DNA of 64,000 bases from Jejuia algarum (GTDB taxonomy: Bacteria; Bacteroidota; Bacteroidia; Flavobacteriales; Flavobacteriaceae), in NCBI GenBank assembly GCA_947495775.1, contig CANMAQ010000015.1:68307-132306 (forward strand). The letters are read 5' to 3'. This document shows positions 42,317 through 50,130 of the stretch, in pieces. The position numbers and the translations under genes were made by a program. The notes beneath the pieces are model-generated. The model was not told the origin of the DNA, ran no database searches, and saw only the letters and a program-made list of their open reading frames with translations. Position 1 is the stretch's first letter. Each line of letters opens with the position of its first letter.

Positions 42317-42703
42317 ATGCGAATATTCTTTTTTAGTGTCATATTTAGCATTTTGGCAACGGGGTGTGGGTGGAATTCTAGTTCGGATTCTGTTGGATTA
42401 GAACCTGAAATGTTTAAGACTGAAATTGCTGTAGTTGGAAGTCAACTTATAGATGTACGTACACCAGAAGAGTATATGCAAGGGCATATTTCTGGAGCAG
42501 TCAATATAGATTATTTTTCTAAAGATTTTGAAACGCATTTGAAACAGTTTGACACAGAAAAGAAAATTTACATGTATTGCCGTTCGGGAAAGCGAAGTTC
42601 TAAGAGTGTTTCTAAACTTAAAGCACTAGGATTTAGTCAAATATATGAACTTGACGGTGGCATTATCAACTGGAGAAGTAAAGGTTTAAAAACAGCAAAA
42701 TAG
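42317..42703 (+). CDS. Rhodanese-like lipoprotein
   Basis: 128 residues from ATG 42317, which yields a clean lipoprotein signal MRIFFFSVIFSILATGCG. The rhodanese domain has QLIDVRTPEEYMQGHISGAVNI near 50 and the active loop IYMYCRSGKRSSKSV near 90 with the catalytic Cys. It is the exported counterpart of the preceding cytoplasmic rhodanese; with the two thioredoxin-fold genes upstream, this cluster looks devoted to thiol and sulfur chemistry on both sides of the inner membrane. Confidence 0.87.
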   Translation: MRIFFFSVIFSILATGCGWNSSSDSVGLEPEMFKTEIAVVGSQLIDVRTPEEYMQGHISGAVNIDYFSKDFETHLKQFDTEKKIYMYCRSGKRSSKSVSKLKALGFSQIYELDGGIINWRSKGLKTAK

Positions 42704-42873
42704 ATGTGGTTTTACCGTAAAAAACCTGTTTTTTAAACGTTTAACTTTTTTTTGAGCACTTTAACTTTTTTATTTTTAGAATTCTAGGCCTTTCTGTAGT
42801 TTTGTTATAGTCTTAGTGATATTAACCAATATTTTTAAGATATATCTAACTTTCACCCTAAAAAACTAAAATT

Positions 42874-43206
42874 ATGGAAAATGGTTTACTCGTACTAGGT
42901 ATTATAGTAATGCTTTTTGTTTGCATGTATGGATTTGCATATGGCAGTGTCGCTTTAGAAAAATTAAAGTACAGAAAGCAAGCTGAAGAATTAGAGCGTA
43001 TTGCAGCTGTTAAAGCGGCAAAGCGTGCTGAAAAACAAGAAGCCAGAGACGCAAAACTTGAGAAATTAAGAAAGCGTAGTGAGCAAATTCGATTAGAACT
43101 TAACAGATTAGAAAAAGTAAATCTGCACAAGACTATTGATGAGCATGCGATTGTTGAAAAAATGAAAGGACGTATAGGTACAGAGCAGCAACAAGCCGCA
43201 AGTTAA
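42874..43206 (+). CDS. Small membrane-anchored coiled-coil protein
   Basis: 110 residues. One membrane helix (about 5-27, LLVLGIIVMLFVCMYGFAYG), then a long charged helix rich in Lys, Glu and Ala with heptad-like spacing (KYRKQAEELERIAAVKAAKRAEKQ to about residue 90). The N-terminus is short, so the coil probably faces the cytoplasm. Not recognised as a named family. A terminator follows at 43239-43262. TAGTTTTG at 42797-42804 could be its -7 element. Confidence 0.7.
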   Translation: MENGLLVLGIIVMLFVCMYGFAYGSVALEKLKYRKQAEELERIAAVKAAKRAEKQEARDAKLEKLRKRSEQIRLELNRLEKVNLHKTIDEHAIVEKMKGRIGTEQQQAAS

Positions 43207-43238
43207 ATCCAGGCATTTTCCTCTCAAAATATATAATA

Positions 43239-43262
43239 AACACCCTTCAAGGGTGTTTTTTT
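43239..43262 (+). terminator. Terminator after coiled-coil gene
   Basis: AACACCC and GGGTGTT close a small loop and run into seven T. It lies 33 bp after the stop at 43206; it could also serve the minus-strand LacI gene. Confidence 0.85.
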
Positions 43263-43328
43263 ATGCATACGTGTTGCGCGTAGAACAGAACTGTCTGATT
43301 TTTTTGGATTTATAGCACGTTCTTTAAC

Positions 43329-44357
43329 TTATACACTTCGGCGTTTAGAAGATGCTCTCACAATAAGTTCTGGCGTAAGTATCATTTTATTTAAAGACAC
43401 CTTTTCTTCGGGATGTGCAATGCGCCTTAAAAATGTTTTTGCAGCCAGTTCTCCAATTTTTTCGCTGTGTTGTTCAATAGATGTTATGGCAGGTGTTACA
43501 ATAGATGAAAAGGGTTCGTTGCTAAAGCCTACCAAAGCAATGTCTTCAGGAACTCTAATATGTTCACTTTTTAAAACTTCAAGAGCTCCTAAGGCGACAT
43601 AATCTCCCGAAGCATACACCGCATCTGGAGGTTCTGGCAATTCTAAAAGCTGTTTCATGATGTGTTTACCATCAATCTGTCTTAGATTACTCTCTATAAG
43701 TAGTTCTTTTTTAAAAGGCAGCTGGTGTTGCTCTAAAGCATCTATATACCCTCTAATTCTGTTTTTATAAATTCTAGCATTACTGTTACCACTTATGTGC
43801 GCTATACGTTTACAGCCTTGTTGTGCCAGATGTTGAATCACCATATGGCTGCTTTGGTAATCGTCTATACCCACATAATCAACATTTAAATCGTTTTCTC
43901 CACGATCAAATAAAATTAAAGGAATGCCTTTCTTTTTAACTTTATTATAATAATCTAAAGTTACTGTTTCGTTGGCCATAGAAGCTATAATGCCATCCAC
44001 CTGGGTAAATAATAAGGCTTCTATACTGGCGCACTCTTTTTTATAAGATTCATTAGATTGTGCGATGATAACATTATAACCTTCGTCATTTAAAATCTCT
44101 TCAATCTTTTCGATAATTGAGGAGAAAAAATTACTGCTGGCTCTGGGAATAATAACGCCTACTAAGTTGGTTTTGCCTTTGCGTAAAGCACTGGCAATGT
44201 GATTGGGTTGGTAGTTTAAATTTTTGGCAACTTGAAGTACAGCGTCTTTGGTTTTTTTACTAATTCTAGGGTGATTATTGAGTGCTTTTGAGACTGCAGA
44301 AGGGGTAATGCCTAACACATTAGCGATATCTTTTATAGTTGTTTTTTTATGTCCCAA
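43329..44357 (-). CDS. LacI-family transcriptional regulator
   Basis: 342 residues. A LacI helix-turn-helix at residues 5-55 (TTIKDIANVLGITPSAVSKALNNHPRIS) and the hinge PNHIASALRKGKTNLVGVIIP precede a periplasmic-binding-type effector domain (DGIIASMA, ILFDRGENDLNVDYVGID, PDAVYASGDYVALGAL, PAITSIEQ). The only plausible start is a TTG at 44357. It diverges from kdgK-kdgA, and the 257-bp gap contains two copies of a palindromic operator. The copy at 44373-44388 touches its own -7 element, suggesting autoregulation. The probable effector is KDG or KDPG, by context. Confidence 0.92.
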   Translation of the reverse strand: MGHKKTTIKDIANVLGITPSAVSKALNNHPRISKKTKDAVLQVAKNLNYQPNHIASALRKGKTNLVGVIIPRASSNFFSSIIEKIEEILNDEGYNVIIAQSNESYKKECASIEALLFTQVDGIIASMANETVTLDYYNKVKKKGIPLILFDRGENDLNVDYVGIDDYQSSHMVIQHLAQQGCKRIAHISGNSNARIYKNRIRGYIDALEQHQLPFKKELLIESNLRQIDGKHIMKQLLELPEPPDAVYASGDYVALGALEVLKSEHIRVPEDIALVGFSNEPFSSIVTPAITSIEQHSEKIGELAAKTFLRRIAHPEEKVSLNKMILTPELIVRASSKRRSV

Positions 44358-44372
44358 TTTTTATATACTTTT

Positions 44373-44388
44373 GTTCCAACGTTTGAAC
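44373..44388. promoter_or_regulatory. LacI-type operator 1
   Basis: GTTCCAACGTTTGAAC: arms GTTC-AAC and GTT-GAAC around the central CG typical of LacI-family sites. It covers the predicted transcription start of the LacI gene. Confidence 0.78.
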
Positions 44389-44395
44389 AAATATA
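44388..44395 (-). promoter_or_regulatory. -7 element of the LacI gene
   Basis: TATATTTG on the minus strand matches TAnnTTTG, directly next to operator 1, with a leader of about 25 nt to the TTG start. Confidence 0.5.
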
Positions 44396-44521
44396 ATGTT
44401 TTTTAGTAAGTTCAAAATTTAAAATGACTAAACGCACTTCTTTATAACCACCATCTTTATAGAATTTGTTACCACTAATTTCTTGTGAAATAAAAGAGCC
44501 TGTGTTGTATTTAGATGTTTT

Positions 44522-44537
44522 GTTCAAACGTTGGAAC
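44522..44537. promoter_or_regulatory. LacI-type operator 2 (mirror of operator 1)
   Basis: GTTCAAACGTTGGAAC is the exact reverse complement of operator 1, 149 bp away on the kdgK side. A hairpin-capable repeat AATACTTG-7 nt-CAAGTATT follows at 44540-44562. Two identical sites allow bridging by a tetrameric or paired repressor. Confidence 0.78.
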
Positions 44538-44539
44538 AG

Positions 44540-44562
44540 AATACTTGTGTTGCGCAAGTATT
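44540..44562. repeat. Inverted repeat before kdgK
   Basis: Arms AATACTTG (44540-44547) and CAAGTATT (44555-44562) around a 7-nt loop; lies between operator 2 and the kdgK ATG, with no T-run. Confidence 0.6.
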
Positions 44563-44614
44563 TGAAAATAGATGTAGCAAACAATACAAATTAAATTTAT
44601 ATAATTAAGCAAAA

Positions 44615-45661
44615 ATGGCAAGAGTAATAACATTTGGAGAAATCATGTTAAGATTAGCTCCTCAAGGGTTTTTAAGATTTTCTCAAGCAAACAACTTTGA
44701 TGTTGTTTATGGAGGTGGTGAGTCTAACGTGGCAGTTTCTTTAGCAAACTACGGTGTAGATGTTGATTTTGTAACACGTTTACCAAAAAATGATATTGGG
44801 GAGTGTGCTATGATGGAGATGCGTAAAAGAGGTGTTGGTGTCAATAAAATTGCTTGGGGTGGAGACCGTTTAGGAATTTATTTCTTAGAAACTGGTGCTG
44901 TATCTAGAGGCTCTAAAGTGGTTTATGACCGTGCGCATTCTGCAATGGCAGAAATAAAATCGGGTATGATTAACTGGGAAGAGGTATTTGATGGTGCAGA
45001 GTGGTTTCACTGGACAGGTATTACGCCAGCGATTTCTCAAGGATCGGCAGATGTTTGTTTAGAAGCAGTAAAAGCAGCTAGCAAATTAGGTTTAACAATT
45101 TCTACAGATTTAAATTACCGCGCTAAACTTTGGAAGTATTGTGATGATGCGCATAGAGAAGCTGTAATGACAGAGTTGACCTCTTACTGTGATATCGTTT
45201 TAGGTAATGAAGAAGATGCAGAAATGCACTTTGGTATCAAACCAGAAGGGATCTCTGTACAAACAGAAGGCCATAATGTAAAAGCAGAGGCATTCTTATC
45301 GGTTTGTGAGCAAATGATGAAGAAATTCCCTAGAGCTAAAAAGGTAATCACTACGTTAAGAGGGTCTATATCTGCATCTCATAACACATGGGCAGGCGTT
45401 TTATATGACGGTACAACATTGTTTCAAACACGTCAGTACCAAATTACAGATATCGTAGACCGTGTTGGAGGTGGAGATTCTTTTATGGGAGGCTTAATTT
45501 ATGGATTGCTTAAATACCCAGAAGACGATCAAAACGCATTAGATTTTGCAGTAGCAGCATCTTGCTTAAAGCACACCATTAAAGGTGATGCAAATTTAGC
45601 TACAGTTGCAGAAGTAGAAAAATTAATGGGTGGAGATGCTTCAGGGCGTGTTGCTAGATAA
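44615..45661 (+). CDS. kdgK: 2-keto-3-deoxygluconate kinase KdgK
   Basis: 348-residue PfkB-family kinase. VITFGEIMLRLAPQG at the start, YGGGESNVAVSLANYG near 30, and the C-terminal signature DRVGGGDSFMGGLIYG near 287 with the catalytic Asp. It phosphorylates KDG, the product of both UxuA and KduD in the first operon, to 2-keto-3-deoxy-6-phosphogluconate. The immediate neighbour is the matching aldolase, which fixes the substrate with good confidence. Confidence 0.92.
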   Translation: MARVITFGEIMLRLAPQGFLRFSQANNFDVVYGGGESNVAVSLANYGVDVDFVTRLPKNDIGECAMMEMRKRGVGVNKIAWGGDRLGIYFLETGAVSRGSKVVYDRAHSAMAEIKSGMINWEEVFDGAEWFHWTGITPAISQGSADVCLEAVKAASKLGLTISTDLNYRAKLWKYCDDAHREAVMTELTSYCDIVLGNEEDAEMHFGIKPEGISVQTEGHNVKAEAFLSVCEQMMKKFPRAKKVITTLRGSISASHNTWAGVLYDGTTLFQTRQYQITDIVDRVGGGDSFMGGLIYGLLKYPEDDQNALDFAVAASCLKHTIKGDANLATVAEVEKLMGGDASGRVAR

Positions 45662-45736
45662 TATATTTGGTGTTTAAGTGTTAAACGGTTTTTCTGTTTA
45701 ACACTTAAACAATTTAATAATTCAAGATTTAAAGAA

Positions 45737-46405
45737 ATGGCACAATTTTCAAGAATAGAAGTTGCAGCAGCAATGAAAGAAACAGGGATGATCCCTTTGT
45801 TTTTCAATAATGATATAGAGTTAAGTAAAAAAGTACTAAAAGCCTGTTATGATGGTGGTGCGCGCTTAATGGAATTTACAGCTCGTGGCGATTTTGCTCA
45901 TGAGGTTTTTGGTGCACTTACCAAATATGCTATAGCAGAATTACCAGGAATGATTATGGGTGTTGGTTCTGTTACAGATGGAGCGGCTGCTTCTTTGTAT
46001 ATGGCTTTAGGTGCTAATTTTATTGTAACTCCTGTATTAAGAGAGGATATCGCTATAGCATGTAACCGTAAAAAAGTATTATGGTCTCCAGGCTGTGGTA
46101 CGTTAACAGAGATCGCTAGAGCAGAAGAGCTAGGATGTGAGATCGTTAAATTATTCCCTGGTGATATTTACGGTCCTCAATTTGTTAAAGGTGTTAAAGG
46201 CCCTCAACCTTGGACCAGTATTATGCCAACAGGAGGTGTTGCACCAACAGAAGAAAACCTAAAAGGATGGTTTGATGCAGGTGTAACCTGTGTAGGTATG
46301 GGATCTAAGTTAATTTCAAAAGAGATTATTGCGAATAAAGATTATGCCAAGTTAGAACAAGATGTTAAAAATGCTTTAGCCATTGTAAAAGCAGTTAGAA
46401 AATAA
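45737..46405 (+). CDS. kdgA: KDPG aldolase (bifunctional 4-hydroxy-2-oxoglutarate type)
   Basis: 222-residue class I aldolase. The general base Glu lies in RLMEFTARG near residue 44, and the Schiff-base Lys in EIVKLFPGDIYGP near 137; MGVGSVTDGAAA and IMPTGGV are further family segments. It splits KDPG into pyruvate and glyceraldehyde-3-phosphate. It follows kdgK by 75 bp and ends in a strong terminator, so the two form an operon under the LacI regulator. Confidence 0.94.
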   Translation: MAQFSRIEVAAAMKETGMIPLFFNNDIELSKKVLKACYDGGARLMEFTARGDFAHEVFGALTKYAIAELPGMIMGVGSVTDGAAASLYMALGANFIVTPVLREDIAIACNRKKVLWSPGCGTLTEIARAEELGCEIVKLFPGDIYGPQFVKGVKGPQPWTSIMPTGGVAPTEENLKGWFDAGVTCVGMGSKLISKEIIANKDYAKLEQDVKNALAIVKAVRK

Positions 46406-46439
46406 CAGAGACTTCTGGTTTAAACTCTTAAAGTGTTCT

Positions 46440-46483
46440 AAAGCCAAAACGATGATTTAAAAATCATGGTTTTGGCTTTTTTT
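46440..46483 (+). terminator. Terminator after kdgA
   Basis: AAAGCCAAAAC and GTTTTGGCTTT form the outer stem, ATGATTT/AAATCAT the inner stem, followed by T7. Confidence 0.92.
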
Positions 46484-47229
46484 ATGGACTCAACCTTGAG
46501 ATAGATTCTTGATAAGAATTGTTTTTGAGATGGCTTGTGGGTCTATTTATAACCGAGAGTACGATATAAAGATTTTTTAATGTCGTGCTTTTCTACGTTT
46601 TACTTATAGCATTTACATAAGGGATGCCCTTTTATTATAGAATTGATTCTTATGATAATGACAAATTAGGGAAATAGTTTTAGAACTCACTTAAGATGGA
46701 CACTTAAAATCTAAAGTAGGGGCTGCTCACCAAACGTCATAAAAGGGTGATTTCATTTTACGATTTTAACTTTAGACATGATGGTTTTGGAATTAAAACG
46801 CAATGGTATAGGATAATCAAAGAACAGTAGGCCTCTATAATGATCTAATTTACAGTGTTTTTTTTGTATTTCTGTTTTTTAGGAGCGCTTAAGACCTCGT
46901 TTAGTCGGTGTTTTTATATGGTAGATTTCGATGAAAAAGCAAATTATCGATGAACGACATTTACAGAAAAAAAACTTTCTTAACAATTACATAACATACA
47001 AGTTTGTAAGGTTATGATTTCTCCAAACTTTAATTTTAACATATTCGTAAAAAAGTGAAATCAAATAGTAGTATCCTTTAAAAGAAACGTGTTTAATTAT
47101 AAAAAGTAGCAGTATTTAAATAGAACCTTATTTTTAGTCAAAAAATGAAAACAGCTGTTTTAGCAAAATGCATGTAAAAGTTTACATTTTGGTAACGTCA
47201 TGTTTTTAATTCAGGAGTTGCGTTTTATA
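46484..47229. other. Long AT-rich spacer
   Basis: About 750 bp with no gene, RNA or repeat that I can support. The right end holds a -7 element for the SH3-like gene. Short frames are all under 40 codons and look random. Confidence 0.5.
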
Positions 47230-47237
47230 TAATTTTG
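47230..47237 (+). promoter_or_regulatory. Candidate -7 element of the SH3-like gene
   Basis: TAATTTTG, 40 bp before the GTG at 47277. The paralog at 63233 has TATTTTTG at nearly the same distance (63183-63190), which supports both. It also covers the TTG at 47235, ruling that codon out as start. Confidence 0.5.
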
Positions 47238-47276
47238 TACCAGTTAAAGTTTAATAACCCCAAAAAGAATTTTAAA

Positions 47277-48590
47277 GTGAAACATTATCTACTACTTGCA
47301 GTATTGTTTATAACAGGAACTGCTATCTCTCAAGACAACAGCATTAAAACAACTTTTGCGGATTCAGGAGCTATACATCAAGCTATTGATGACAATTCTG
47401 AAATTCTAGATCAATTTGAAAGAAACGAAAATTGCATCGTTCTCGGATATTTAGGAAACAACTTTTATAAAGTATCTTATAATGAAGTTGTAGGCTATGT
47501 AGGCGACGAATATTTGATGGTTAATGGACAAATGATGGATTTGTTTAATACTTACGAAGCGCAAGGCATGTCTTCAACATCATCAGAACAAGGCAATGCA
47601 GGAACCAAGAATGTAACACGTTTTGAAAACGAATCTAATCGTGTTCAAAGTTTAAAAGAAAAGGAAGCCGCTTTAGAAGAAAAATACAATAAGCTAAAGC
47701 TTAAAATAGAGGCACGTAAAGCTAAAGAGCTGTTAAAAGAACAGGATGCGCTTATTGCTAAGGCCAATGAAGCTGCAAAACAACAAGTACTACTTAGCAA
47801 TGAGCAAAGACGTCTAGATCAAATACGTATAAACGATTCTATTGCTAGAGTAAATGAGCGCATGCGTATCGCTACATTGTATAAAAACGAGCAACAAAGA
47901 AAACGTGCCTTGTTTGTAGCCGACTCTATTGCTAAAGCAGAAAAGGCTTTGAAATACCAAAAGCGTTTAGCAGAGAAAAAAGCAAAAGCATTAGAAAAGC
48001 AAAATACGCAAAAAGCTTTGGCAGCAAAAGAGAAAAAGCGTTTAGCAGAAGAAGCTAAGGCCAAAGCATTAGAAACAGAAACTCTTGCTAATGCTCTTGA
48101 AAAAGCTAAAAAAGAAATAGAAGCTTTAAAGAAACAACAGTCTCAGTCTGCAGCGACGGTTAAAAATACAACAAAGTCGTTATGTGAGTATCAATTTAGA
48201 GAGTCTACAGGAGAAGAAAACGGATTTAAAATAAGAACAGAAGCTTACGACATAGCAAAAAATGTTAATGTTCAATTAGATAAAAAAGGTCTAAAAACAA
48301 ATGTTATTTTTAGTGTCTCTAAAAATATAGGTTGCGCTAGTAATAAACCTAATGAGCGTTCTAGTGTTAAAATTACATTAGAGAATCATAAAGTGATTTC
48401 TTTTTATCACTCTGGAAGTATTATTTGCGATGCTTTTTTCTTTAAGAGTAGCATGTCTAATTCTAAGATCTCAGCACTAAAAACATCTCCTATAAAATCG
48501 ATAGAATTAAAAGGAACAAAAGAAGCATTAACGCTTACACAAATAGCTAATAAAAATTACTTTATAGATATGTTAAGTTGTGTTGAATAA
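47277..48590 (+). CDS. Secreted SH3-like / coiled-coil protein
   Basis: 437 residues from a GTG at 47277 (V-KHYLLLAVLFITGTAIS, a signal peptide). Residues 20-85 read as a bacterial SH3-like domain (IHQAIDDNSEILDQF, NCIVLGYLGNNFYKVSYN, VGYVGDEYLM). Residues 120-300 are a long coiled coil rich in Lys, Ala and Glu (KEKEAALEEKYNKLKLK, LAEKKAKALEKQ). The last 130 residues form a separate cysteine-containing domain (SLCEYQFRESTGEENGFKIRTE, NIGCASNKP) of unknown type. SH3-like domains bind cell wall or protein. A paralog starts at 63233 and shares the start codon, signal and SH3 region. Confidence 0.72.
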   Translation: MKHYLLLAVLFITGTAISQDNSIKTTFADSGAIHQAIDDNSEILDQFERNENCIVLGYLGNNFYKVSYNEVVGYVGDEYLMVNGQMMDLFNTYEAQGMSSTSSEQGNAGTKNVTRFENESNRVQSLKEKEAALEEKYNKLKLKIEARKAKELLKEQDALIAKANEAAKQQVLLSNEQRRLDQIRINDSIARVNERMRIATLYKNEQQRKRALFVADSIAKAEKALKYQKRLAEKKAKALEKQNTQKALAAKEKKRLAEEAKAKALETETLANALEKAKKEIEALKKQQSQSAATVKNTTKSLCEYQFRESTGEENGFKIRTEAYDIAKNVNVQLDKKGLKTNVIFSVSKNIGCASNKPNERSSVKITLENHKVISFYHSGSIICDAFFFKSSMSNSKISALKTSPIKSIELKGTKEALTLTQIANKNYFIDMLSCVE

Positions 48591-48611
48591 TACAATTTAA
48601 TTTATAAAATT

Positions 48612-48653
48612 TAAAAGCGCTCTAAATGAAAATTTAGAGCGCTTTTAGTTTTA
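48612..48653 (+). terminator. Terminator after the SH3-like gene
   Basis: AAAAGCGCTCTAAAT and ATTTAGAGCGCTTTT form a 15-bp stem with a 4-nt loop, 21 bp after the stop. Confidence 0.92.
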
Positions 48654-48894
48654 AGAAACAGCAATATAGAAATGATATGCGTTATCCGTATCGGTTCAAA
48701 ATGTAAAATTATACGTGTTAGCGCAAGCGGGTATAACTGACTTTTTTAGCTGTAGGAATTATTCTTTGCCTTAGCTTAGTGTACTGTATATGAAATGATT
48801 TAAGGGTAATATAAATTTAACGTTACCTTATTTTGGATTTTTGAGACTCCTGTTTTTTTTAATTTTGAGTAACTAATACTAAAAAAGATTTGTT
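48654..48894. promoter_or_regulatory. Spacer before GntR gene
   Basis: Together with the terminator this makes a 304-bp gap without a gene. TAATTTTG at 48860-48867 is a -7 match 27 bp before the ATG at 48895. No other signal seen. Confidence 0.4.
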
Positions 48895-49932
48895 ATGATT
48901 GAATTAATTAAATTAGACAAGACGTCTAGGGTACCCAAGTACTTGCAAATAATAAATTCTATTATTCACAATATTACTATTGGCAATGCGAGTATTGGAG
49001 ATAAAATGCCCTCTATAAATAAATTGAGTGAAGAGTTTTACCTCTCTAGAGATACCGTAGAAAGGGCCTATAATGTTTTAAAAGAACAGCAGGTTATTGT
49101 TTCTGTTCATGGCAAGGGAACTTACGTGGCAAAGACACAGTTAAATGCAAAACGCAATGTGTTATTTTTAATAAACAGATTAAGTCCTTATAAATTACAA
49201 ACCTACAACACCTTTTTCAAAACATTAGGAGAGAATTACCATGTAGATTTTCATAGTTACCACTGTGATGAAGATTTATTTTTAGACTTGTTTCATAAAA
49301 ACAGAATGAATTATGACTATTTTGTGGTGACCCCCCATTTTAGAACAAATAATTTAGGGCACACTAATTTTACAGAGAAAATAAATACATTACTAAAAGA
49401 AATTCCCGAAGGACAATTGATTCTCTTAGACAATCAAAACACAGTAGGTGGTAATTTTATTGAAGTGTATCAAGATTTTAAGAATGATATCTTTACGGCA
49501 TTGTCTTCTGGATTAGAGAAAATTTCAAAATATAAGAAACTCACTTTAGTATATCCAAAATCTTCTTTCTATCCACATCCAAAAGGCATTGTAGATGGTT
49601 TTCATAAGTTTTGTGCGCATCATCATTTTAATTTTGAAGTTATAGATGAGGTAGAACAAGATATTACACTTCATAAAGATGAACTTTATATTACTTTAGA
49701 AGAAGACGATTTGGTTAATCTCGTAAACCGTATAAAGGTGTATGATTATAAGCTAGGCAAAGATTTTGGTGTGATTTCTTACAACGACACGCCTTTAAAG
49801 CAATTGTTAGGTATTACGGTTATCTCTACAAATTTCGAAGCTATGGGGTGTAAAGCTGCACAAATGATTTTGAATAATGATAGAACCCAAGTGAAAAATG
49901 ATTTTGACTATATTGAGAGAACATCAGTGTAA
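48895..49932 (+). CDS. GntR-family regulator with sugar-binding-type domain
   Basis: 345 residues. The GntR winged helix covers about 1-75 (VPKYLQIINSIIHNI, GDKMPSINKLSEEFYLSRDTVERAYNVLKEQQVIVSVHGKGTYVA). The rest is a LacI-type binding fold (KRNVLFLINRLSPYKLQTYNTF, LILLDNQNTVGGNFIEVYQDF, GVISYNDTPLKQLLGITVIST). It is a full-length relative of the truncated regulator at the left edge. The sulfatase gene follows after about 200 bp with a large palindrome in between, so this protein is the first candidate to bind it. Confidence 0.9.
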   Translation: MIELIKLDKTSRVPKYLQIINSIIHNITIGNASIGDKMPSINKLSEEFYLSRDTVERAYNVLKEQQVIVSVHGKGTYVAKTQLNAKRNVLFLINRLSPYKLQTYNTFFKTLGENYHVDFHSYHCDEDLFLDLFHKNRMNYDYFVVTPHFRTNNLGHTNFTEKINTLLKEIPEGQLILLDNQNTVGGNFIEVYQDFKNDIFTALSSGLEKISKYKKLTLVYPKSSFYPHPKGIVDGFHKFCAHHHFNFEVIDEVEQDITLHKDELYITLEEDDLVNLVNRIKVYDYKLGKDFGVISYNDTPLKQLLGITVISTNFEAMGCKAAQMILNNDRTQVKNDFDYIERTSV

Positions 49933-50052
49933 TGGGGCTTAAAAAATTAAAGGTGTATGTGTAATTAGACATACAATATCTTTGTTTAGACGCAGTGCGT
50001 GTTTAAAATGCGTTAAGTTTACAGCATTAAAGTACAAACTTCTATATTAAAG

Positions 50053-50091
50053 TTAGCAATTAATCAGATATTATATCTGGATAAGTGCTAA
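50053..50091. promoter_or_regulatory. 39-bp palindromic operator candidate
   Basis: Symmetric about 50072: outer arms TTAGCA (50053-50058) and TGCTAA (50086-50091), inner perfect palindrome CAGATATTATATCTG (50065-50079), and matched TTA/TAA between them. The right arm overlaps the -7 element TAATTTTG (50089-50096), so binding would block the sulfatase promoter. Confidence 0.72.
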
Positions 50092-50096
50092 TTTTG
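50089..50096 (+). promoter_or_regulatory. -7 element of the sulfatase gene
   Basis: TAATTTTG matches TAnnTTTG, 34 bp before the ATG at 50131, and joins the two palindromes. No TTG at the ideal -33 position, which fits an activator- or repressor-controlled promoter. Confidence 0.5.
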
Positions 50097-50113
50097 TGTT
50101 TTATATAAAACAC
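50096..50113. repeat. 18-bp perfect palindrome at the transcription start
   Basis: GTGTTTTATATAAAACAC reads the same on both strands. It covers the predicted transcription start of the sulfatase gene, directly after the 39-bp palindrome. Confidence 0.7.
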
Positions 50114-50130
50114 CAATTGAAAATTATTTT

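Noticed and set aside
44333..44584. 83-codon minus-strand frame covering the LacI-kdgK spacer
   Set aside because: It would occupy both operators and overlaps the LacI gene start; composition looks random.
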